Assembly: GCA_003946805.1 (NCBI GenBank)
Contig: RPSH01000026.1
Coordinates: forward strand, 1-60,011
Direction: 5' to 3'
Source of the DNA: Bacillus sp. 2B10
Lineage (GTDB): Bacteria; Pseudomonadota; Alphaproteobacteria; Sphingomonadales; Sphingomonadaceae
DNA length: 60,011 nucleotides
Positions 51,301 to 59,501 of this stretch are shown piece by piece. Each line of letters begins with the position of its first letter. Within the stretch, counting starts at the first letter, position 1. The translations under genes were made by a program, and so were the position numbers. The notes beneath the pieces are model-generated. The model worked only from the letters and a program-made list of their open reading frames with translations. It was not told the origin of the DNA and did no database searches.

Positions 51301-51671
51301 ATTTGTTGCCCGACGACGGTCACATAGGCCGGAACGACCCAGTCGAGCCCGCCCATATGCCGCTGCAACGCCGACAGCCCGCCTTCGGCATCGGGCACGT
51401 AGAAACCGATCGTCAGCGGCGATCCGGGCGACGGCGCGCTGTTGCGCGGCAGCCAGCGGCCATGCTTCGCCAGCCCGTCGCCACGGGGGGCGAAGGTTTC
51501 GCCATGCCGCCGGGTGAAGGGCAACGGCATGCCGAGCGTGCGCGGGGTCAGCACCAGCGTCGTCGCGAACGCGATCGCCGCCAGCACCACCGCGACGATC
51601 AGAAACGCGACCCCGCGCCGCGCCCGGACGCCGCGGCGGCCGGTGGGATCGAAGAAGATGGGTTTGCTCAC
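48375..51671 (-). CDS. multidomain GH18-like / polysaccharide deacetylase / GT2 membrane protein
   Basis: This is a 1098-aa single chain. An N-terminal membrane helix (about 20-42) leads to a periplasmic GH18-like domain (about 65-390) whose catalytic-type motif is GLVMDYES (Glu near 196). A NodB-type deacetylase (about 440-660) follows, with ALTFDDGPDATWTP, IGNHSYTHPNL and LFRAPYFGD. A membrane stretch (about 680-725) precedes a cytoplasmic GT2 synthase (about 730-990) with VSVIIPAYNEE, ALDADTQFE, LAEDQDLT and QRYRWAFG, then further helices. The topology fits synthesis inside, then deacetylation and trimming outside, like a fused PgaB/PgaC or NodB/NodC machine. GTG 51671 has GAAGG 7 nt upstream and starts SKPIFFDPTGRRGVRARRG. 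Confidence 0.88.
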   Translation of the reverse strand: MSKPIFFDPTGRRGVRARRGVAFLIVAVVLAAIAFATTLVLTPRTLGMPLPFTRRHGETFAPRGDGLAKHGRWLPRNSAPSPGSPLTIGFYVPDAEGGLSALQRHMGGLDWVVPAYVTVVGQQMHAVDDPRLTQLLATTGHPPKLLPMVQNLTDRNWDGAGAARMLADPQARAAVVAQLAGYVRAHRAGGLVMDYESLPAAAAARYPAFLAQLHAALPSGAVLAVTAPAGDSDWRLGDVARAADRVILMAYDEHWESGAAGPIASQPWFVTQVEQAMRQVGRDKLVVALGGYAYDWHDGGADAQSIEEAWLAAHDSSAQIGFDRGSGNAGFAYDDERGSRHQVWMLDAATSWNELAALRRLGIDDVALWRLGSEDAGIWNDLAAFRTPDRVPRIDRLQSAVNVDVEGSGEILRITSRPTDGRRALRFDTDGMIADERYAALPTPYVVQRAGAADPRAIALTFDDGPDATWTPAILDVLEKSKVPGTFFVVGENALEHPGLLQRMVRDGDEIGNHSYTHPNLATTGERTTKLELNATQRLIEAYTGRSTTLFRAPYFGDAEPTTMDEIAPALLAQDLGYTVVGLHVDPNDWQRPGTDAIVQQVVRQIADVSADSSRNVVLLHDGGGNRQQTVEALPRVIAILRAKGYHFVTASQLVGVPRAVAMPAVTGRDLLAVRTDVAIFIVLAAISVALAWLFYLAIGLGMARAVLLAALAWFQSRRERPTPPDHHPGVSVIIPAYNEERVIADSVARVLASDYPGLQVIVADDGSRDATSAVVRERFVDDPRVTLLTLANGGKAAALNRALLQARGEVIIALDADTQFEPATIARLARWFADPALGAVAGDARVGNRVNLVTRWQAVEYITAQNLERRALAGFDAMTVVPGAVGAWRRAALDAVGGYPEDTLAEDQDLTIAIQRAGWRVTYDPNAVAWTEAPETFRALAKQRYRWAFGTLQCLWKHRRVLRTGRPAGLARIGLPQAWLFQIFFAAISPLIDLALLLSIVGTAVRVAQHGWAQTSGDVGQMGLYWLCFTAIDVACGWVAYRLDGNKARYPAHLLVAQRLVYRQIMYWVVLRAIASAIGGFVVGWGKLERTGRVAAA

Positions 51672-51864
51672 GGGCGACCTTCGGGCTGGAACGGCCGCAC
51701 GACGCGACCCTGCATCGCCGGTTAGGGGCGCGGCGCGGGCGGGACGGTGAGCGCGGCATGAATTTTCGGTCACCTGCCCGCGACCGATCGACCGGCACTC
51801 CTGTGTCGTCACCCCGGACTTGATCGAGACCTCTGCGAAAGTCTCGAACGGAGCCAACGCCTCG

Positions 51865-51958
51865 CCGTACCCCGGCGAAGGCCGGGATTTAGTCGGAAAG
51901 GCCTTTCCGTATCTTGCCAATGCCCCCCAACTGGGCACCGGCCTTCGCCGGGGTACGG
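51865..51958. repeat. 21-bp inverted repeat with internal 16-bp palindrome
   Basis: Perfect arms at 51865-51885 and 51938-51958 (CCGTACCCCGGCGAAGGCC type) are separated by 52 bp. That spacer carries the 16-bp palindrome CGGAAAGGCCTTTCCG (51894-51909). Flanks CTCTGCGAAAGTCTCGAA (left) and TTTGCAGAGCTTTCGA (right) extend the dyad imperfectly. A related half copy is at about 19530-19550. Confidence 0.8.
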
Positions 51959-52213
51959 ATCGAGGCCGTTTGCAGAGCTTTCGACATGTTCCGGGGTCCG
52001 TCTTGCCGCGACCGGAGCCGATCGAGCCGTAGATCGCATCGATCGCAGTCGTGCCCAGCAGCAAGTCCGCCGTGACGAAGGGGGCGGCTGTTCCGGCGGG
52101 GGAAAGCGAGAATCCGTCATGCGATGCCGATCGGCGTGTCTGCGCGAGTGATGCCGGATTACAACAACTTCGCCTTTCAGCCTTTATTGAGGATCGATAT
52201 TCGACCGGCGAAT

Positions 52214-52241
52214 TGACACCGTTCGGGTGCGACATAGAATA
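52214..52241 (+). promoter_or_regulatory. sigma70 promoter of the autotransporter protease
   Basis: TTGACA (52214-52219, perfect -35), a 16-nt spacer and TAGAAT (52236-52241, 5 of 6 matches to TATAAT) lie 46 bp before the ATG. It is the best promoter match in the window. Confidence 0.75.
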
Positions 52242-52287
52242 CCATCTTCGCCGCAATCGCGGCCAACCGTCGATACAGGGGATTTGC

Positions 52288-55200
52288 ATGTTGGATGGTC
52301 GTTCGCGGGGATTCCGCCGACTGGTACGTTGCGCGTTGCTGACGTCGGTGATGCCGTTCGCCGCGCATGCGCAGGACCGCCCGGTCGAATCGATCGATGC
52401 CCCCCATGCCGGTCCGGTATCGGCGGCGCCGGTCAGCACCGCCCCGGTCAGCGTCAGCCCGTTCGGCGTTGCGCCCGGCGGCGTGCTTCCCGGCGGTTCG
52501 TCGATCCATGAACCGCAGGTCGTCATCAATCCGCCGGGCACGCCGACCACCGCGCGCGACACCAACGACATCACCGGCGTCGGACAGATGTTCATCAGCC
52601 AGGGCGGTGGCTCGCTCGGCCTGTGCACCGGCACGCTGGTCAATCCGCGCATGGTGATCCTCGCCGCGCACTGCATGAACACCCGCGCCGCCAGTGCCTA
52701 TGGCACCGAAGCCGGCAACACGCCGATGGCGTTCGGGTTCAAGGCGGACAACCTGCCCGGGGTGCGCGACTGGCTGTTCGGCAATGCGACCACCGGCGTC
52801 ACCGCGTTCCGTTCGACGCCCGCCAACGCCTTCTACAACGTCAACCAGGTCTCGTACCTCACCGAATCGCTGACGCCCGAGAATCGCGGCTTCCTGCAGG
52901 CCGATGTCGCGATCGCGACGCTCGACGCGCCCGCGGTGGGAATCCCGGCATGGGCGCTGCTGTTCTCGGCGTTGCCCGCTCCCGCGTCGATCAACGGCAC
53001 GACCGGCACCGGCTATCACGTCACGATCACCGGCTATGGCCGCAACGGCATCGGGCTGACCGGCGATACCGGCGGCATCGACTATCGTCGGCGCGTGGCG
53101 GAAAATTATCTGGGTGGGCTGACGTCGCTCAGCGAGGTCGACCTGTTCCTGTTCGGTAACACGTCGCGTCCGCTGAACCAGAACCTGTACATGACCGACC
53201 TCGACGATCCCCGTCGCGGCACGGCATCGGCCAGCCCGTTCGATTTCAACCTGTTCAAGGACACCGCGCTTCCCAAGGAAGGCATCACCGCCGGCGGTGA
53301 TTCGGGCGGTCCGCTGATCCTCGACCGGACGTTCAGCAAGCCGGTGGTGCTGGGCGTGCTGTCGGGCGGCACGCGCTATTACAATGCGCAGCCGTCGTCG
53401 TCCTACGGCACGACGTCCTTCTATCAGCCGCTCTATCTCTACTGGGACTATATCGTCGCATCGAACCCCTATCGCTATGTCAGCGCGAAGGCGGGCGATG
53501 CGAAGTGGACCGACGCGACGCACTGGCAGACCGAGCTCGATCCCAGCTATCAGGTGATCCAGGGCGGCCAGCTGGTGAACGGCGTGCCGACCACCGCCGG
53601 ACAGCGTGAGGCCGGGTCGGGCGGCGATTTCGGGCAGCTGTGCTTCGATACGTCGACCAGCTCGATCTGCAAGGATCTGGCGACCGGCATCTATTACCGG
53701 AACGGCGTGGCGGTGGATCGCGATCCGGTCGACACCGGCCCTGCGGCCGTCGCGCGCGCGGCAGCGACGCTTGCCAACGGCTTGCCGGGGGCAACCAACT
53801 TCGTCCCCAACAACACCGACCCGGTAAAGGCATCCGGCATCGTCGGTCGTTATTTCGACGTGACGCTGGGCGCGGCGGGGACGACCACGCTCGACACCAG
53901 CGCCACGATCGACCGCCTGTCGATCGCCAACAGCGCGGCTCGGCTGAACGTGACCAGCGCCGGATCGCTGACCAGCCTGATCGAGATCAACCAGCTGAAC
54001 GGCCAGGCGATCGTTGACGGGCGCGTGCGGACCGGTGGCGACTATTTCCTGCTGGGCGGGCTGCTCACCGGGGCGGGCCGGGTCGATTCGCGCTTCCTGA
54101 CCAGCGTCAGCGGCACGATCGCGCCGGGGACGATCGGTACGATCGGCACGCTGACCATCGGCGGCAACCTGATCCTCGCGTCGGGCACGCAGCTGGCGAT
54201 CGATATCGGCAGCGGCGGCGCGTCGGACCGGATCGCGGTCGTCCGCAACGGCACGACCGACGGTCTGGCCAGCATCGGCGGATCGGTGCTGTTCAATCCG
54301 GTCGCGGGCAGCACCATCCGCTACAACGACAGCTACACGATCCTGACGACCGCCGGCGAACTCCGCGGCCGGTTCGCGGCGCCGGGTGCGCTCAGCGCCA
54401 TCCTGCGGCCGGTGCTGAGCTATACCGCCAACAGCGTCACCGCACGGATCGACGCGGGCAGCTATGCCGGGGTCGTGGCCAACACGCCGGTGCAGCGTGC
54501 CTATGCGCAGCTGCTCGACCAGAACCGCGGCAATTATGCCGCCGTTTCGGAAGCGTATGGCATCCTCGACCTGCAGACGCAGGCCGGGATCCAGTCGTCG
54601 CTGGAAGGGCTGGCCCCGCGCAGCGAGACGACGAAGCGCGCGATCGGCATCGCGGCGATGGATAACGTCGCCCGCTTCTATCGCGAGCGGCTGGCAGCGA
54701 TCGATCCGGCGCAGCCGCTCGGCGGTACGCTGGCGGTGATGGGGCGGCCCAACGATGTGGTGATGGGCGCGGTCCTGGCTCCGTCGATGGGCGTCGCACC
54801 GCAGGCCGACGGCGCGGTTACCTCGGTCCGCGAAGGCGTGTTGCCCGACGATGCCAGCGCGTTCCTGGCGGGCGGCTATATCCGCGGCAGCGCACCGTCG
54901 ATGCCGGGCGCGATGCCGATGGGCGGCCGCGACGAGTTCGATGGCTTCTACATCGCCGGCGGCCTCGAAAAGGCGCTGTCGGACAGCGCGGTGCTGGGCT
55001 TCGGCCTGTCGTACAGCGATGTCGATGGCCAGCAGCAGTTCGGCCAGACCGCGAAGGGCGAGCTGATCCAGGGCACGCTGTACGGCAAGGCGCAGGCGGC
55101 GATGGGGGCGACGATTGACGCACAGGTCGGCGCGGGCGTCTATCAGGCGCGCACGACGCGCAGCGTGGCGCTGGGGGCTACCCCGTTCACGCTGCGGGCC

Positions 55201-55674
55201 CGCGACAACGCATTGGCGCTGTCGGCCGAAGTCGGCGCGAGCTACCTGTTCGGGACCGACCGGCTGCACATCGGCCCGCGCGTCGCGGTGCGGGCGAGCC
55301 AGATCGGTTTCACTCCGACGGTCGAAACCGGCGGCGGTCCGGCGCTGCGCTACGACGCGGACAACTATACCAGCGTGCAGGGGCGCGCCGGGGCATTGCT
55401 GGACGGGGCGTTCGGTGGCTTCCGTCCGTTCGCTTCGGCCTATTATGTCCGCGAGTTCGAGGATCGCGCGGCATTCTTCACCGCCAACTTCGCCAACGGC
55501 ATCGGCCCGAGCGTAGCGTTCGCGCTGCCCAGTCGCGACCGCGACTGGGGTGAGGTCGGTGGCGGTTTCGCCTTCGGCAGCGATACCGTAGAATTCTCGG
55601 TGGCGGCGGACACCACGATCGAACGCGACATCCGCAACCAGTCCTATCGCGGATCGGTGAAGGTCCGCTTCTGA
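52288..55674 (+). CDS. autotransporter with trypsin-like (S1) serine protease passenger
   Basis: This is a 1128-aa type Va autotransporter. The signal peptide (about residues 1-28, ending AHA-Q) precedes a passenger with trypsin-like catalytic residues: His128 in LAAHCMN, Asp206 in ADVAIATL and Ser339 in GGDSGGP. A beta-helix-like stretch (about 540-720) with LTGAGRVDSRFL and GTIAPGTIGTIGTL, and an autotransporter beta-barrel (about 850-1128) ending YRGSVKVRF, complete it. It should be translocated through its own barrel and expose or release a protease. AGGGG precedes ATG 52288. A sigma70 promoter lies upstream and a strong terminator follows. The substrate is unknown. Confidence 0.93.
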   Translation: MLDGRSRGFRRLVRCALLTSVMPFAAHAQDRPVESIDAPHAGPVSAAPVSTAPVSVSPFGVAPGGVLPGGSSIHEPQVVINPPGTPTTARDTNDITGVGQMFISQGGGSLGLCTGTLVNPRMVILAAHCMNTRAASAYGTEAGNTPMAFGFKADNLPGVRDWLFGNATTGVTAFRSTPANAFYNVNQVSYLTESLTPENRGFLQADVAIATLDAPAVGIPAWALLFSALPAPASINGTTGTGYHVTITGYGRNGIGLTGDTGGIDYRRRVAENYLGGLTSLSEVDLFLFGNTSRPLNQNLYMTDLDDPRRGTASASPFDFNLFKDTALPKEGITAGGDSGGPLILDRTFSKPVVLGVLSGGTRYYNAQPSSSYGTTSFYQPLYLYWDYIVASNPYRYVSAKAGDAKWTDATHWQTELDPSYQVIQGGQLVNGVPTTAGQREAGSGGDFGQLCFDTSTSSICKDLATGIYYRNGVAVDRDPVDTGPAAVARAAATLANGLPGATNFVPNNTDPVKASGIVGRYFDVTLGAAGTTTLDTSATIDRLSIANSAARLNVTSAGSLTSLIEINQLNGQAIVDGRVRTGGDYFLLGGLLTGAGRVDSRFLTSVSGTIAPGTIGTIGTLTIGGNLILASGTQLAIDIGSGGASDRIAVVRNGTTDGLASIGGSVLFNPVAGSTIRYNDSYTILTTAGELRGRFAAPGALSAILRPVLSYTANSVTARIDAGSYAGVVANTPVQRAYAQLLDQNRGNYAAVSEAYGILDLQTQAGIQSSLEGLAPRSETTKRAIGIAAMDNVARFYRERLAAIDPAQPLGGTLAVMGRPNDVVMGAVLAPSMGVAPQADGAVTSVREGVLPDDASAFLAGGYIRGSAPSMPGAMPMGGRDEFDGFYIAGGLEKALSDSAVLGFGLSYSDVDGQQQFGQTAKGELIQGTLYGKAQAAMGATIDAQVGAGVYQARTTRSVALGATPFTLRARDNALALSAEVGASYLFGTDRLHIGPRVAVRASQIGFTPTVETGGGPALRYDADNYTSVQGRAGALLDGAFGGFRPFASAYYVREFEDRAAFFTANFANGIGPSVAFALPSRDRDWGEVGGGFAFGSDTVEFSVAADTTIERDIRNQSYRGSVKVRF

Positions 55675-55723
55675 TCGGGCCGGGCCGGTGCGTTCGGCGC
55701 ATCGGCCCATGGCGGAGAATGCG

Positions 55724-55758
55724 AAAAGGCGGTGGCCCAACGGGTCGCCGCCTTTTTT
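55724..55758 (+). terminator. rho-independent terminator of the autotransporter
   Basis: AAAAGGCGG (55724-55732) pairs with CCGCCTTTT, with an inner GGCCC/GGGTC stem and a following TTTTTT run (55753-55758). The A-run on the 5' side makes it bidirectional. It lies 50 bp after the stop. Confidence 0.88.
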
Positions 55759-55863
55759 CGTGTGTTCGAGGAGATGACCGGACGTGGTTCCAGCGAAGGC
55801 CGGTAGTCTTTTGACCGTAGTGCGCGGCGGGGGCCGCGTGGGGGCGCAGTCTTCGCCAGAGTC

Positions 55864-55968
55864 TGATCCACCCTATGGCAAGGGGGCGTCATCCGGGCGA
55901 TGGCACGCAGCAGGAGCCGATGGAGACCCCGGCCTTCGCCAGCGTGACGTTCCCATGCGGATGGATCA
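55864..55968. repeat. composite REP/MITE-like element, copy D (internal deletion)
   Basis: It has a TGATCCACCC start, GTCATCCGGGCG, a direct jump to the central GGCACGCAGCAGGAGCCG block, then a right hairpin remnant (CCCCGGCCTTCGCCAGCGTG) and the GGATGGATCA end. The right arm of the first hairpin is missing. Confidence 0.7.
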
Positions 55969-56054
55969 AACTCGAGGGTGCCGTTGCGACGCAAGGGGAC
56001 GATCAACGCAACGACAGCCGCGGCGCCGGATCAAGGTAGTAAGACTGGAAGGCA

Positions 56055-56130
<76 letters not shown>

Positions 56131-56144
56131 ATACGCTGGACAGG

Positions 56145-56220
<76 letters not shown>

Positions 56221-56334
56221 GTCGCCTGGGCGATGGGGCGGGCCGGGCTGGGCCGATCCGCCGTTGGAGCGGGGCCTTTAGCGAACCTTTGCCGCTAAGC
56301 AAACCCTATTTTTCCCGATCGGCGGAAATAGCGC

Positions 56335-57471
56335 TCAGAACCGCACGCGATCGCGATTTTCGCGGTCGATCGCCATCAGGATGCCGATACAGCCGAGCAC
56401 CGTCATCTGCGCCGATCCGCCATAGCTGACCAGCGGCAACGGGATGCCCACTACTGGCGCCAGCCCCATGACCATGGCGAGATTGATCGCGACGTAGAAG
56501 AAGATGGTCGTCGCGAGGCCCCCGGCGACAAGCTTGGAGAAGCGGCTTTCGGCCCGCACGCCGACGCCCACGCCCCAGCGGACCAGCAGGATGAACGCGG
56601 TGATGAGCAGGAGGCCGCCGGCCAGTCCCCATTCCTCCGCCATGGTCGCGAACACGAAGTCGGTATGTCCCTCCGGCAGATAGTCGAGATGGCTCTGCGT
56701 GCCGTTCAGGAACCCCTTGCCGAAGATGCCGCCGGATCCGATCGCGATCTTGGACTGGCTGATATGATAGCCGGTGCCCAGCGGGTCGCTTTCGGGGTTG
56801 AGGAATATCAGCACGCGGTTGCGCTGATATTCGTGCAGCAGGAAGTTGAAGGCGAGCGGCGCGGCGATGGCGAGGCCAAGCGCGCCGCCGAGGAACAGGC
56901 GGATCGGCAGGCCGGCGAGGAACATGACGGTCAGCCCGCCCGCGGTAATCATCAACGCGGTGCCGAGATCGGGCTGCAGCATGACCAGCACGACGGGTAT
57001 GCCAAGCATCGCCGCCGCCGGCCAGACCGCGCCGAACCGGCGAATCTCCCCCGCCGGGAGCAGATCGTAGAAGCGGGCGAGCGCCAGCACGATCGCCGGT
57101 TTCATGAATTCGGAGGGCTGGACGCGGATAAAGCCGAGGTCGAGCCAGCGTTGCGATCCGCCGCGCACCGCGCCGGCCAGCTCGACCAGCACCAGCAACA
57201 CGGCGATGACCGCGTAGGCGGGCAGGGCGACGCCCTGCCAGAAGCTCATCGGCACGCGCGAGATGCCGATGGCGGCGAGCAGGAAGATGGCGAAGGCGAT
57301 ACCCTGACGCGACGCCCAGGGCTGTACGCTGCCCCCGGCGGCGGAGAACAGCACCACCAGCCCGAACCCGCCGATCGCGAGCAGCAGGAACAGCACCCGC
57401 CACGGAAGCCTTGCGAGCGGGGCGGGAACGAAGCCCAGCCCTTGCGACGTCGTCTGATGGATGCGCTTCAT
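56335..57471 (-). CDS. rodA: rod shape-determining protein RodA
   Basis: This is a 378-aa SEDS-family peptidoglycan polymerase with about ten membrane helices. Signature segments are GGSQRWLDLGFIRVQPSEFMKPAIVLALA (with the catalytic-type QPSE region), LMLQPDLGTALM-like VMLQPDLGTALMI, and VGIPLPLVSYGGSAQM near the C-terminus. It works with PBP2 in the elongasome. The ATG at 57471 overlaps the mrdA stop (ATGA). Extended readings upstream run inside mrdA and are false. Confidence 0.95.
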   Translation of the reverse strand: MKRIHQTTSQGLGFVPAPLARLPWRVLFLLLAIGGFGLVVLFSAAGGSVQPWASRQGIAFAIFLLAAIGISRVPMSFWQGVALPAYAVIAVLLVLVELAGAVRGGSQRWLDLGFIRVQPSEFMKPAIVLALARFYDLLPAGEIRRFGAVWPAAAMLGIPVVLVMLQPDLGTALMITAGGLTVMFLAGLPIRLFLGGALGLAIAAPLAFNFLLHEYQRNRVLIFLNPESDPLGTGYHISQSKIAIGSGGIFGKGFLNGTQSHLDYLPEGHTDFVFATMAEEWGLAGGLLLITAFILLVRWGVGVGVRAESRFSKLVAGGLATTIFFYVAINLAMVMGLAPVVGIPLPLVSYGGSAQMTVLGCIGILMAIDRENRDRVRF

Positions 57472-59501
57472 TCGGTCCGGTCGGTGATGTTGGATTGGGC
57501 GACCGCGGGGTCGGGCTGGCTCTGGTTCGCCGCACTGTCGACGACGTTGCTGGTCGCGCTCTCGACATCGGCCGGAGTCGCGGGGACCGTGGCGACGGGT
57601 GCTGCCTGTTCCGCTTGGAACGCGCGCCACTGTGTGGCCATGCGCGTCTGTACGTCGCCGCCCCATTCGCGCTCCAGCGGTTCGAGCCGCGCCATCGCCT
57701 TGTCGCGATCGAACAGCCACGACAGGATGTCGCTGGCGATCGGTGCCGCAGTGTAGATATGGCCGGAATGTTCGAGCACGACCGACACGGCGTAGCGCGG
57801 TGCGGCAGCGGGCGCATAGCCGATGAACAGCGAATGGTCGCGCATCCGGAACGGGATGGCACCATCGCCCAGTACGCCGGTGCGGCGTTCGGCCATGGTG
57901 ATGCGACGGACCTGCGCCGTGCCGGTCTTGCCGGCCAGTTCGATGCCGGGCAGCCCCTGGAATCGCGAGCGTCCGCCGGTGCCGCCGCCATTAACCACCG
58001 CCCAGGTCGCCTTGTGCACCGTTTCCAGCATCGCCGGGTCGATGCCCATCGACGGGGCGGGGGTGTGCGGCTTGTCGAGCAGCAGTCGCGGCACGACCTC
58101 GCGCCCCTGCGCCAGCCTAGCGGCCATGACTGCCAGCTGGAGCGGATTGGTCAGGACATAGCCCTGGCCGATCGAGGCGTTGACCGAGTCGGCTACGGTC
58201 CATCTCTGTTTGTATTTCCGCAGCTTCCACGCGCTATCCGGCACCGTGCCATACCGTTGCGACTGGAACGGAAGTTCGAATTTCTGTCCCAGCCCCATCT
58301 GCCGAACGGTGGTGGCGAAGGTGTCGTAGCCCAGTTCGCGCGCCATGGTGTAGAAATAGATGTCGCAGCTCTGAGCGACCGCGCCGACCATGTCGAGCGG
58401 ACCATGGCCGCCCCGCTTGTGGCAATGGAAACGGCCGGTGCCGACCTGGAGCACGCCCGAGCAGTTGACGCGGCGATGCGGATCGATCCCGGCGCGCAGG
58501 ATCGCCAGCGCGTGCATCGGCTTGACCGTCGATCCCGGCGGATACAGCCCCTGCAGGGTCTTGTTCATCAACGGGATATGGTCGTCGCTCGACAGCATCT
58601 TCCATTCCAGCCGGCCGATGCCGTCGGAAAAGCTGTTGGGATCGTAGGCGGGCATCGACACCATCGCCAGCACGTCGCCGGTAACCGCATCCATCACCAC
58701 CGCCGAGCCCGAATTGGGGCCGAAGCGGCGGGCGGCAAATTCCTGCAACCCCAGGTCGATCGTCAGGCGGACGTTGCGTCCCTGCCGGTCGGGGCGGGTT
58801 TCCAGTTCGCGGACGATCTGTCCCCGGGCGGTGACTTCGACCCGCTTGGCGCCGGCGGTCCCGCGCAGTTGCGGTTCCAGCACCTTTTCGAGGCCGTCCT
58901 TGCCGAGCTTGAACCCCGGAGTGACCATCAGCGGGTCGCGCGTCTCCTTGAACTGTTCGGCGGTGGCGGCACCGACATAGCCGGTCAGATGCGCGACGGC
59001 GGCACCCGGCGGATAGCTGCGCGAGAAGCCGCGCGTCGGCTGTACCCCCGGAAGCTCGGGCAGACGGACGCTGACCGCGGCGAAACGCTCCCAGTCGAGA
59101 TTCTCCGCGACCTGGACGGGGGTGAAGTTGCCGGCGCGCTTCAGGTCGGTCTGGATACGCGCCATGTCCTCGGGCGTCAGCGCCAGCAGCTGGCGCAGTT
59201 CGCCCAGCACGCGGTCACGATCCTCCAGCCGGTCGGGGATCAGGTCGACGCGAAAATCGGTACGGTTGTTGGCAATCGGCGCGCCGTTGCGATCGATGAT
59301 CCAGCCGCGGCGCGGCGGAATCATGGTCAGGTTGACGCGGTTGCTTTCGGCCAGGAGATTATAGCGCTCGTTCTCGGCGACCGACAGCCATGCCATGCGG
59401 CCGGCAAGGACGACGCCCACCGCCACCTGCGCGCCCCCCAGCACCATCGCCCGCCGGGAGAAGCTGAAAGCCTGTGCGGCTTCGGTGACGATCCTGCTCA
59501 T
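57468..59501 (-). CDS. mrdA: penicillin-binding protein 2
   Basis: This 677-aa bitopic class B PBP has an N-terminal anchor helix (about residues 18-38) and a PBP dimerisation domain (about 60-230). The transpeptidase domain has SxxK in YPPGSTVKPMHAL (Ser near 325), an SxN-type SCD in VAQSCDIYFY and KTGTAQVRR. A 60-residue C-terminal tail rich in A, T and S follows and is longer than in E. coli PBP2. It crosslinks side-wall peptidoglycan with RodA. It overlaps mreD and rodA by 4 nt on each side. Confidence 0.95.
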   Translation of the reverse strand: MSRIVTEAAQAFSFSRRAMVLGGAQVAVGVVLAGRMAWLSVAENERYNLLAESNRVNLTMIPPRRGWIIDRNGAPIANNRTDFRVDLIPDRLEDRDRVLGELRQLLALTPEDMARIQTDLKRAGNFTPVQVAENLDWERFAAVSVRLPELPGVQPTRGFSRSYPPGAAVAHLTGYVGAATAEQFKETRDPLMVTPGFKLGKDGLEKVLEPQLRGTAGAKRVEVTARGQIVRELETRPDRQGRNVRLTIDLGLQEFAARRFGPNSGSAVVMDAVTGDVLAMVSMPAYDPNSFSDGIGRLEWKMLSSDDHIPLMNKTLQGLYPPGSTVKPMHALAILRAGIDPHRRVNCSGVLQVGTGRFHCHKRGGHGPLDMVGAVAQSCDIYFYTMARELGYDTFATTVRQMGLGQKFELPFQSQRYGTVPDSAWKLRKYKQRWTVADSVNASIGQGYVLTNPLQLAVMAARLAQGREVVPRLLLDKPHTPAPSMGIDPAMLETVHKATWAVVNGGGTGGRSRFQGLPGIELAGKTGTAQVRRITMAERRTGVLGDGAIPFRMRDHSLFIGYAPAAAPRYAVSVVLEHSGHIYTAAPIASDILSWLFDRDKAMARLEPLEREWGGDVQTRMATQWRAFQAEQAAPVATVPATPADVESATSNVVDSAANQSQPDPAVAQSNITDRTE

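Larger units (their letters stand above)
51672..52287. other. intergenic region with long inverted repeat and autotransporter promoter
   Basis: No gene is recognised in 616 bp. It has the GT2-fusion upstream region, a REP-type inverted repeat (51865-51958) inside a larger imperfect dyad (about 51800-52005), and the sigma70 promoter at 52214-52241. Local base composition falls towards the promoter. Confidence 0.7.
55675..56054. other. intergenic region with terminator and REP-type repeat
   Basis: No gene is recognised. It holds the autotransporter terminator (55724-55758), single REP half sites near 55790, copy D of the composite element (55864-55968) and the 3' flank of the tRNA genes. Confidence 0.65.

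Noticed and set aside
48795..51725. Plus-strand frame of 976 codons opposite the GT2 fusion protein
   Set aside because: It is Arg/Asp/Gln-rich without motifs; the minus strand shows GH18, NodB and GT2 signatures.
52177..55740. Very long open frame (1187 codons) on the minus strand opposite the autotransporter
   Set aside because: It mirrors the codon pattern of the plus-strand gene in GC-rich DNA, is Arg/His/Asp-rich with no domain, and the plus-strand reading has clear motifs, promoter and terminator.
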